The position numbers were made by a program, and so were the translations under genes. A DNA stretch of 7,941 nt from Bacteroidota bacterium (GTDB taxonomy: Bacteria; Bacteroidota; Bacteroidia; NS11-12g; UBA955). Under the pieces are notes generated by a model. The model was not told the origin of the DNA and searched no databases. It was given only the letters and a program-made list of their open reading frames with translations. The stretch lies in assembly GCA_027488495.1 (NCBI GenBank), contig JAIYBO010000114.1:1-7941 (forward strand), given 5' to 3'. This document shows, piece by piece, positions 1-5,517 of this stretch (position 1 is the first letter of the stretch; every line of letters begins with the position of its first letter).

Positions 1-222
1 GCCAGACCAATACCCACCCCAAGAGGTGTCATATTGCATGGGCATTTTGAGCACATAGTTTGGCACAGCCCCCCAAATATCGAAGGACTTTTCTCCATTT
101 TTTCCGTTGATTACCTGCCCAGAATCCAGTGGAACCGTCTCGAATCCTTGCCTTACCTCTTGAGCATTTGCGCCATGTAAACCGGCCAATGAAACTGCGA
201 TTGCGATGATGTATTTTTTCAT
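1..222 (-). CDS. DUF4465-like secreted protein, N-terminal 74 residues (runs off the window)
   Basis: The frame opens with ATG at 222 and is unbroken for 74 codons to the window edge, so the C-terminus is missing. Residues 1-20 (MKKYIIAIAVSLAGLHGANA) form a clear signal peptide: two lysines, a hydrophobic core and an A-N-A cleavage site before Gln21. There is no lipobox cysteine. The mature part reads FETVPLDSG (28-36), NGKNGEKSF (40-48), then WGGYWSG at 68-74. This matches the opening of DUF4465 proteins as I remember it (F-x-x-L, a W/NG-G-G segment, then W-SGFAYS). It lies 45 bp after the btuB-like stop with no visible terminator, so it is probably co-transcribed under the same B12 riboswitch. 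Proteins of this type occur at B12-regulated btuB loci in Bacteroidota, and surface B12-binding proteins (BtuH) are described from such loci. A role in capturing B12 outside the cell is inference. In this host the protein might leave by the T9SS, but its C-terminus cannot be seen. Confidence 0.65.
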   Translation of the reverse strand, partial: MKKYIIAIAVSLAGLHGANAQEVRQGFETVPLDSGQVINGKNGEKSFDIWGAVPNYVLKMPMQYDTSWGGYWSG

Positions 223-267
223 ATTATGATTTTTTATTGATTTGATTACCCATGATTTCATGAATAT

Positions 268-2220
268 TTAGTTAACTGTTTTGGTTGGAAATTTTGACAC
301 GGTTTGAATCCAAAGGGTAAACTGCACACTCCTACCAGGCATCGGCCGGCCGGGCATGCTGTAATACGACGTTTGGGTGAGGTTTTGGGTTTGAACACCC
401 ACATCCATTCGAAATCCTTTGGGGTTCAACAAGCCGGTATGTCGCCAAGTAGCATTTACCAGGGCATAGGCCGGCAAGCTTGCGAGGTTATCCGTTTGGA
501 TGAAGCGATCTCCCACAAACTGGGTATTTACGGCAAATTGGTATTTGGGGCGATGCCATGACAGGGCGATGTTTCCGTTGTAAAGGGGCACAAAAATCTG
601 CTGATATTCCTGTCCGCCCGCCGCCTGCTTCACAAGGGCTTTCACGCGATCGAAATTCGCTTGAAGATTGAACTTAGATCGATGGTATTGAACCAAAAGT
701 TGGGCGGATAGCTGTGCACCCGCATATCGTCCACCTCCGGAGAGGTTGGTGGCACGCCAAACGGCACCGGCAGGTACCCAAAGAATGGGGTAATCGAGTT
801 CACGGTAATAGGTTGTGAGTTCGGTGGAGAATTGCAATTGGCATTGTTTAATGGTGGGGAGATCGGTTTTTACCACCACCCCCAATTCGGAGCCCCACCC
901 TTTTTCAGATTTCAGGGGCGACAGGGATGCACCACTGACCCAGAAAAGGTCGTTGAGGGTGGGCCTGCGGAAGGAGGAATGCACGTTGGACTTCCAGGCC
1001 AGCCTGCGGCTGGCCTGGAACTGGACCGACACCCCGGCCGTGGGCATGCGCTCGTTCCATTCGTAACGGGCATTGCCCACGGCCGACCACTTGCGGTCAG
1101 ACCAATACAAACCCACCAATGAAGCGGGCAAAATACGCCTTGCCCAACCCAAATAATATTCTGTATTTGCCCGCTGATACTGAAAATCCGTCCCCAATAA
1201 AAAACGAACACTCCTGCGGGTATAATAAATTTCATTTTGATAATGCAACGTCTTCCCCCTACTCAAACTCCCCAAAGTATCGTCAGGAGAACTATAATAA
1301 TCAATCTGATCCATCACCCCGCCCAAGCGCTGCAACATCGACAAATGCCCATTGAACGTTACCTGATGTTCCAACAAACCACGCAAATTCAAATCCAACT
1401 GCTTTCCCAATGGTTGCAAGGAACCCATCGCCAAGCCCAACTGCCTCGACATCCCCGCAAATTCCATCACCCCGCGCAATTGACTGCGTTTCCACTTCAC
1501 CCCAGAAACCAACCGCATCATTTGCTGGGTTCTCAAAGCATTTTCCATCTTTCTTTTCGGCAGTTCCAACCCCAAATCATTGAAGACAAAGGCATTTTTA
1601 TGGGTAAAATTGGCCACATCAAACGAAGCAAACCTGCGTTTGCCCAACATCTTCACTTGTGCCGCCAAATTGCGTTCCCCAAATGAGCCAACAGTTGCCA
1701 TGGCCTTGGATTGCACCTCTGAATTCGCAACATCAGCACCTTCCAAAAACTGCAAACCATTTCGCATAAAAAGGGTCCCACCCATGCTCCCGCTGCCCAC
1801 CACCGCAGAATTCCCACCCTCCACCAAAAACATTTCACCGGTACCCCACGACATCAATGTATTAAAATCACTCATCCCCAACATGGGGTTGTTGATGGGC
1901 AATCCATTCCAATTGATTTGTGTTTGATTGGCATCGGCACCCCTGCGAGAGATTGTGCTGCTTCCCGTTACTCCATATTGTTTGAAAAATGCGCCTGCAT
2001 CCTGCATGGCGGCGGTCAACAACTGATCATTGTCACCAGACTGAAATTGCCTCACAACCCTGCCCACCGTGGCAAAATCAACACGCTGCGCCCTGATGTA
2101 TACCGTATCTGTTGGCCGTTCATCGATGCCCATCACCAACCCCGAAATGGAAGTTGTATCTCCCCTGTCCACGTCCAGCGAGAAAATCCTGAATAGCGAT
2201 ATGGCGCACAAAGCAAGCAT
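268..2220 (-). CDS. btuB: TonB-dependent outer-membrane receptor, BtuB-like (vitamin B12 uptake)
   Basis: A 650-residue outer-membrane receptor that should import a cobalamin/corrinoid using energy from TonB-ExbBD. DTVYIRAQRV (38-47) looks like a TonB box. The plug spans about 60-155 and includes SRRGADANQTQINWNGLPINNP (91-112, contains the conserved RG and NG-P elements) and VEGGNSAVVGSGSMGGTL (133-150). The rest is a 22-strand-type barrel ending in the classic C-terminus: LTQTSYY, then a doubled MPGRPMPGR and an aromatic-rich last strand. There is no N-terminal carboxypeptidase-like domain, unlike many SusC-type receptors, and the length fits BtuB. The cobalamin riboswitch immediately upstream supports the substrate call; sequence alone would only give 'TonB receptor'. 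ATG 2220 is the earliest start, because an in-frame TGA lies three codons before it (2230-2232). The N-terminus is odd: hydrophobic (LALCAISLF) but with no positive charge before the core and no clear cleavage site. The last third of the gene differs in base skew from the rest. Confidence 0.9.
   Translation of the reverse strand: MLALCAISLFRIFSLDVDRGDTTSISGLVMGIDERPTDTVYIRAQRVDFATVGRVVRQFQSGDNDQLLTAAMQDAGAFFKQYGVTGSSTISRRGADANQTQINWNGLPINNPMLGMSDFNTLMSWGTGEMFLVEGGNSAVVGSGSMGGTLFMRNGLQFLEGADVANSEVQSKAMATVGSFGERNLAAQVKMLGKRRFASFDVANFTHKNAFVFNDLGLELPKRKMENALRTQQMMRLVSGVKWKRSQLRGVMEFAGMSRQLGLAMGSLQPLGKQLDLNLRGLLEHQVTFNGHLSMLQRLGGVMDQIDYYSSPDDTLGSLSRGKTLHYQNEIYYTRRSVRFLLGTDFQYQRANTEYYLGWARRILPASLVGLYWSDRKWSAVGNARYEWNERMPTAGVSVQFQASRRLAWKSNVHSSFRRPTLNDLFWVSGASLSPLKSEKGWGSELGVVVKTDLPTIKQCQLQFSTELTTYYRELDYPILWVPAGAVWRATNLSGGGRYAGAQLSAQLLVQYHRSKFNLQANFDRVKALVKQAAGGQEYQQIFVPLYNGNIALSWHRPKYQFAVNTQFVGDRFIQTDNLASLPAYALVNATWRHTGLLNPKGFRMDVGVQTQNLTQTSYYSMPGRPMPGRSVQFTLWIQTVSKFPTKTVN
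992..1020. repeat. 13-bp perfect palindrome with TGC apex inside btuB
   Basis: Arms TTCCAGGCCAGCC (992-1004) and GGCTGGCCTGGAA (1008-1020) are perfectly complementary around TGC. It is read through in frame as FQASRRLAW of the receptor barrel, so it does not break the gene. A 13-bp perfect stem with a 3-nt loop is unlikely by chance in 8 kb, although the Arg-Arg codon pair CGC-AGG supplies the apex. Confidence 0.85.
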
Positions 2221-2325
2221 CGTTTTGCATCAGCACACGCACAGGAAATGATGTAGAGAGAATTGGGAAGATGAACCGCCCTGTATCCTCGCCGCGCTCT
2301 TATTCCCGAAAGCGTGCAATGGGTG
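2221..2325 (-). promoter_or_regulatory. Leader between riboswitch aptamer and btuB start, likely expression platform
   Basis: About 105 nt of non-coding leader follow the aptamer. In the transcript a 6-bp hairpin, CGCUUU paired with AGAGCG around the 8-nt loop CGGGAAUA, lies at 2295-2314. Its place just after the aptamer fits the P13/L13 arm that many cobalamin riboswitches use for a kissing contact with L5. I did not find an obvious complement to the L5 loop in it, so that role is unproven. Farther on, the leader is pyrimidine-rich up to the ATG and has no purine-rich Shine-Dalgarno sequence, as is usual in Bacteroidota. I see no hairpin followed by a U-run, so translational control is more likely than transcription termination; this is inference. 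Confidence 0.5.
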
Positions 2326-2510
2326 TTATCAGGCAGGTCTTCTGACTTCTCCATCTTGGGCGCCTTCCCGTTTTTCAACAGTGGCTTTAGAGGCCCAAAA
2401 TTATACCAATGCTAACATTGATATGGAGTTACAGCTGCGGGTACAGTCTCGGTTTTACACCGAAGTTCCCTTTTCATCGAAGTGGATTTGCCATCCACGA
2501 TCGAACCTAG
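2326..2510 (-). ncRNA. Cobalamin (adenosylcobalamin-type) riboswitch
   Basis: Read on the minus strand, the conserved pieces of the B12 aptamer appear in order. GGGAA is at 2470-2466. A small stem follows, CGGTG...ACCG (2462-2450). CCCGCAGCTGTAA is at 2441-2429. The B12-box core GCCACTG is at 2385-2379, GGGAAGGCGCC at 2369-2359, and AGTCAGAAGACCTGCC at 2347-2332. A strong stem, GTGGAT/ATCCAC (2482-2487 with 2493-2498), lies at the 5' side. The outer P1 pairing (TAGG near 2509-2506 with CCTG near 2334-2330) is weak, so the exact ends are approximate. It sits between a -7 promoter box and a btuB-like gene, the usual arrangement in Bacteroidota. B12 binding should lower expression of the receptor and the gene after it. 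Confidence 0.94.
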
Positions 2511-2518
2511 CAACAGCA

Positions 2519-2526
2519 CAAAACTA
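2519..2526 (-). promoter_or_regulatory. Bacteroidota -7 promoter box for the riboswitch/btuB operon
   Basis: TAGTTTTG on the minus strand is an exact match to the Bacteroidota -7 consensus TAnnTTTG. It places transcription start near 2513, just before the riboswitch aptamer, which is where a start is expected. The matching -33 TTTG is absent at the usual spacing; that stretch falls inside the terminator hairpin of the upstream operon (2541-2564). Confidence 0.65.
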
Positions 2527-2540
2527 CTATTTTGTGTAAG

Positions 2541-2564
2541 AAATCCCACCTTCATGTGGGATTT
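2541..2564 (-). terminator. Hairpin terminator of the efflux operon
   Basis: A perfect 9-bp stem, AAATCCCAC (2541-2549) with GTGGGATTT (2556-2564), encloses a 6-nt loop. It begins 10 bp after the adaptor gene's stop. On the minus strand it is followed by TTTCTT, a modest U-run; on the plus strand the run is better (TTTTT), so it could work in both directions. It separates the efflux operon from the B12 operon. Confidence 0.8.
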
Positions 2565-2574
2565 TTGTGTAAAA

Positions 2575-3849
2575 TTATTTCTTCTTTTTCAGCTTATCGC
2601 CGTCGTTCATTGTCTTGGCGATAGACATACTAGGCCCTGACACCACTTCGTCGCCCACTTTCACACCGCTCAAAACTTCATAAAAATCCAAATCTTGAAC
2701 GCCGGTCTTCACCTCCACCGCTTTGGCCTTGCCGCCATTGTACAAAAACACCCAAGTTTGAACGCCCGATGAGGCTGCATTGGCCTTGTCCTCAGATTTA
2801 CCAACCATTGGATTGCGGGTGGTCACCGCCGAAATCGGCACAGAAATCACCCCCATTTTGGTTTTTGTTTTCACATCCACACTGGCGGTCATCCCCGGCA
2901 AAAACGGAAACTTCCCTTCCCCCATCAAATCCTCGTAACTGTTTCTCACCAATCTAATTTTCACCACAAAATTGGTCACCTGATCACTCATGTTTTGGGC
3001 CGTATTGAACACCGCCGAATTGGCAATCTCCGTCACCACGCCTTTGAATACCCGACTGTCGTAGGCATCCACTTTGATATCTGCACTATCGCCACGATGG
3101 ATCCTTACGATGTCATTTTCATTGACATTCACCTGTACTTCCATCAAATGCATGTTCGAGATACGCATGATTTCAGTACCTGCCATTTGGGCGGTACCCA
3201 CCACACGCTCCCCTTTTTCTGAAGTGAGGTGAGTCACAATCCCCGAAGCCGGCGCATAAATGCTTGTCCTACCCAAGTTGCGCTTCCCTTCCTCCAATCG
3301 CGCCGCAACACTTTGTACGTTGTATTTACTGCCCAACACCGATTTTCCGGCTGCTTCAAAATCGGCCTTCGCCACTTCAAATTGCAGTTGGGCATTTTCC
3401 CACTCCTGATCGCTAATCACCTTTTGTTCGTACAATTTTTTCTGACGTTTTTGATTCAATAGCGCCTGATCATAAGATGATTTCGCCTTGATGAGCTGGG
3501 TTTCCGACCCCGCCAACGCAGCCTTCGAATTGTCTAAATTGGCTTTCAACTGCGACATCGCCGTTTCGTATAATTCAGGGTTGATGCGCAACAACAGCTG
3601 TCCTTTGGTCACACTATCGCCCTCTTGCACCAACATATCAATGATTTCACCGCTCACATCGGCGCTGATTTTCACTTCGCTCTCTGGCTGAATTTTGCCA
3701 GTTACACTCACAATCTCTGTGATGGTACGGGATTCCACTTTGGCCGTTTCCACCTCCATGTCCTTCTTGCCACCCTTCATTACAAATGCCACGACCACTA
3801 TCGCCACCAGAGCGATCAGAGAAATCCAAAGTATACGCTTTTTGTTCAT
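2575..3849 (-). CDS. Efflux periplasmic adaptor (membrane fusion protein, HlyD/AcrA/MacA type)
   Basis: A 424-residue adaptor that bridges an inner-membrane pump and a TolC-type duct across the periplasm. Residues 4-24 form an N-terminal membrane anchor or uncleaved signal, preceded by NKKR, with no lipobox cysteine. The first half of the lipoyl-like domain is about 48-90 (TGKIQPESEVKISADVSGEI, then EGDSVTKGQLLLRINP). A long coiled-coil hairpin, rich in K, E, A and Q, covers about 92-190. The second lipoyl half, IYAPASGIVT, is at 197-206. A beta-barrel (about 235-330) and a membrane-proximal domain follow, and the protein ends in a lysine tail. I chose ATG 3849 (MNKKR) over an ATG 11 codons earlier, because the longer form overlaps the end of the efflux gene and puts extra residues before the charged n-region. 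It lies 4 bp after the TolC-family gene, so the two are co-transcribed. The domain order suits MacA-like adaptors serving an ABC pump, but an RND partner is also possible. No pump gene is in the window. Confidence 0.93.
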   Translation of the reverse strand: MNKKRILWISLIALVAIVVVAFVMKGGKKDMEVETAKVESRTITEIVSVTGKIQPESEVKISADVSGEIIDMLVQEGDSVTKGQLLLRINPELYETAMSQLKANLDNSKAALAGSETQLIKAKSSYDQALLNQKRQKKLYEQKVISDQEWENAQLQFEVAKADFEAAGKSVLGSKYNVQSVAARLEEGKRNLGRTSIYAPASGIVTHLTSEKGERVVGTAQMAGTEIMRISNMHLMEVQVNVNENDIVRIHRGDSADIKVDAYDSRVFKGVVTEIANSAVFNTAQNMSDQVTNFVVKIRLVRNSYEDLMGEGKFPFLPGMTASVDVKTKTKMGVISVPISAVTTRNPMVGKSEDKANAASSGVQTWVFLYNGGKAKAVEVKTGVQDLDFYEVLSGVKVGDEVVSGPSMSIAKTMNDGDKLKKKK

Positions 3850-3853
3850 GATG

Positions 3854-5293
3854 TTATTTGATTTGAATGTTGTTATAGGCATTGGGATTGGGCGACAGAT
3901 AAAATTCCAGCACCATTCGTCGGAACGATCTCTCGTATTTGGCCGATATCAAATTTTGATAGGCCGACTGCTCATTGGCAAAGGCCACTTGATATTCAAA
4001 GAAAGCCGCCGCACCCGCATCCAATCGCTGTTTTAAATACGCAGAGTTTTGCTTTTGAAGTTCGTAATTCTCTTTGTTCGCAACATACCTACGCTCCGCA
4101 TTTTGATAGTTATTGTACGCGGCCAACACTTCATTTTCAACCGTTTGTTCGATGCGATCCAAATTCAATTGCGCTCGGGTAAGGGCCAAATCGGCACTCT
4201 TCACTTGCGTTTGTCGCTGCTTCCCAGAATAGATAGGCACGTTCAAACTCACTCCCAACGATTGTCCGAAGTTGTCTCTCACCTGATCCCCGAAGGCGAT
4301 GGTTGACATGGAATAGTTGAAATCGGGCGATTCAACAATCTCGTTGGAACCTTGGACCCGGCCGATGGGGGAAAAACCCGCCAATGTTACCCCATTCACT
4401 GTTTTGGCATTGTCTGAATACACGGTACTCAAATTTCCACCCAAACTCAACGTAGGCAATAGCGCGCCTTTGGCCGATCTCAAACCATATTGGGCTGCAT
4501 ACACACGAAATTTGGCCGCACGATAATCCGGACGCTTTTCCATGATACTATCAACCAATTGCTGGGAGGTATATGGAAAGACACTTTCAATGCTTCCCAG
4601 CGATTCCACCGCAATTGCAAAAGATTGTTCCTTGGGCCAGCGAATGAGCTGCTTGAGGTTTTGGAGCGATGTGGCCTTGGTGTTTTGCGCCGCCGTGAGG
4701 GTAGCCAAATTGTTGGCGTGTTGCGCTTTCAAACCCAACAATGCGCCCTGATTGCTCGCACCCGCATCGTAAAGAATCTGACCTCTGTTTAACTGTGCCT
4801 GACTCGCTTCTACGGCATTCTGCGCAGCCAATTCAGACTCATTGGCCTGCAAACATTGAACGTACGCAGCCGATACTTGAAGTATTACAGACAATTTGAT
4901 TGATTCCAAATCCGCCTCAGACGCCATCCAATTTTGTTTGGCTTGCTTGTAATTGTTGAGCGTTTGTCTCCCACCAAATACCAGCACCGAACCTTGTAAT
5001 TGAAAATTGTTCGACCCAATGGTTGACTGAACAAACTGATTCGTAAACCGGTCAATGGATCTACCCGATTGGTAAAACTGTCCGGCCGAACCACTCAAAT
5101 CCGGACCAAAATTCCGGAGCGATTGATTCATCGTCATCTCCGCCTGATCCTCATTGAGCATCGATAATTGAATCTCGATGTTTTGATTTAATGCCTGGGC
5201 GATGCACTGCTCCAAAGTCACCGTCGCATTTTGAGCTTTTAAGGGCATCAATCCCGAAACGACAAGGAATCCCGCCACAATCCAATGGTTCAT
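3854..5293 (-). CDS. TolC-family outer-membrane efflux protein
   Basis: A 479-residue outer-membrane efflux duct that should form a trimeric channel docking with the adaptor encoded next. The signal peptide is about residues 1-20, with likely cleavage at LKA/QNATV. Two outer-membrane-efflux repeats follow, about 25-215 and 245-465. Each has a beta-strand segment (GSVLVFGGRQ at 101-110; GVSLNVPIYSGKQRQ at 347-361) and long alanine- and glutamine-rich helices. MEKRPDYRAAKFRVYAAQYG (251-270) starts the second repeat and is typical of the family. I chose ATG 5293 because it gives this signal peptide directly. The frame stays open to an ATG 42 codons upstream, but that stretch encodes no export signal and would run through the promoter-region palindrome. 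Expression may start from the -7 box at 5299-5306, only a few bases before this ATG. It is the first gene of the operon. The exported substrate cannot be read from the sequence. Confidence 0.93.
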   Translation of the reverse strand: MNHWIVAGFLVVSGLMPLKAQNATVTLEQCIAQALNQNIEIQLSMLNEDQAEMTMNQSLRNFGPDLSGSAGQFYQSGRSIDRFTNQFVQSTIGSNNFQLQGSVLVFGGRQTLNNYKQAKQNWMASEADLESIKLSVILQVSAAYVQCLQANESELAAQNAVEASQAQLNRGQILYDAGASNQGALLGLKAQHANNLATLTAAQNTKATSLQNLKQLIRWPKEQSFAIAVESLGSIESVFPYTSQQLVDSIMEKRPDYRAAKFRVYAAQYGLRSAKGALLPTLSLGGNLSTVYSDNAKTVNGVTLAGFSPIGRVQGSNEIVESPDFNYSMSTIAFGDQVRDNFGQSLGVSLNVPIYSGKQRQTQVKSADLALTRAQLNLDRIEQTVENEVLAAYNNYQNAERRYVANKENYELQKQNSAYLKQRLDAGAAAFFEYQVAFANEQSAYQNLISAKYERSFRRMVLEFYLSPNPNAYNNIQIK

Positions 5294-5298
5294 AAATA

Positions 5299-5306
5299 CA
5301 AAGATA
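5299..5306 (-). promoter_or_regulatory. Candidate -7 promoter box for the efflux operon
   Basis: TATCTTTG on the minus strand matches TAnnTTTG exactly. It ends only 5 bp before the ATG at 5293. If it is used, transcription would begin at or within a base or two of the start codon, giving a leaderless message. No TTTG is seen at the -33 distance, where the palindrome 5313-5339 lies instead. Confidence 0.45.
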
Positions 5307-5312
5307 CTGAAT

Positions 5313-5339
5313 TCGAGGCGGCCCTGCGGGCCGCTTCGA
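5313..5339. repeat. 12-bp palindrome with TGC apex in the efflux promoter region
   Basis: Arms TCGAGGCGGCCC (5313-5324) and GGGCCGCTTCGA (5328-5339) pair along 12 positions, with one G-T at 5317/5335, around a 3-nt TGC. It sits over the -14 to -40 zone of the efflux promoter and could be an operator, a REP-like element or a transcript hairpin. The apex CCTGCGG is shared with the palindrome at 992-1020. Confidence 0.75.
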
Positions 5340-5491
5340 CCTACAACCATCACTGAACGACAAAATGCGAACGATTTATGACAATGCACGGATTGAAACC
5401 TTCCATATTGCAGACACAACCTTCTGGCCGTTCATTTGTTTCATTTATCGATTCAAACACAACCCGCTGTTCAAAGGCAACAATCTTACCC

Positions 5492-5499
5492 TAATTTTG
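5492..5499 (+). promoter_or_regulatory. Candidate -7 promoter box for the secreted-protein gene
   Basis: TAATTTTG matches TAnnTTTG exactly and lies 18 bp before the ATG at 5518. The transcript would have a leader of roughly 12-15 nt. No clear TTTG is seen at the -33 distance. Confidence 0.5.
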
Positions 5500-5517
5500 T
5501 CCATAGCATCACGCACC

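Larger units (their letters stand above)
5294..5517. other. Divergent intergenic region between efflux operon and secreted-protein gene
   Basis: These 224 bp hold two outward-facing promoter boxes and one strong palindrome, listed separately. The middle part (about 5340-5490) shows no RNA gene, repeat or convincing small gene. The plus frame of the secreted-protein gene is open here back to 5311 with an ATG at 5365. The 51 residues it would add look nothing like a signal or domain, so I treat this as untranslated. Confidence 0.6.

Noticed and set aside
343..352. Self-complementary CGGCCGGCCG near the end of btuB
   Set aside because: It encodes the conserved MPGRPMPGR motif of the receptor C-terminus; Gly-Arg-Pro codons explain it.
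964..1220. Other copies of CCTGCGG (near 964 and 1213) as further palindromes
   Set aside because: Their flanks pair for only two or three bases; they come from the Arg-Arg codon pair CGC-AGG.
304..2251. Several plus-strand frames of 60-150 codons opposite btuB
   Set aside because: They are antisense shadows of the receptor gene, with no signal, domain or sensible composition.
2133..2378. 81-codon frame on the minus strand overlapping the riboswitch
   Set aside because: It runs through conserved aptamer sequence and into the receptor gene in another frame; its codons are explained by the RNA and by btuB.
3850..3882. Longer start for the adaptor protein (11 extra residues)
   Set aside because: It would overlap the end of the upstream gene and place uncharged residues before the NKKR membrane anchor; the ATG at 3849 gives the standard N-terminus.
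5294..5419. N-terminal extension of the TolC-family gene to an ATG at 5419
   Set aside because: The 42 extra residues lack an export signal and would bury the clear signal peptide that starts at 5293; they also cross the palindrome and promoter box.
5365..5517. 51-codon in-frame upstream extension of the secreted-protein gene
   Set aside because: The residues resemble no signal or domain, the -7 box lies inside it, and the signal peptide begins exactly at 5518.
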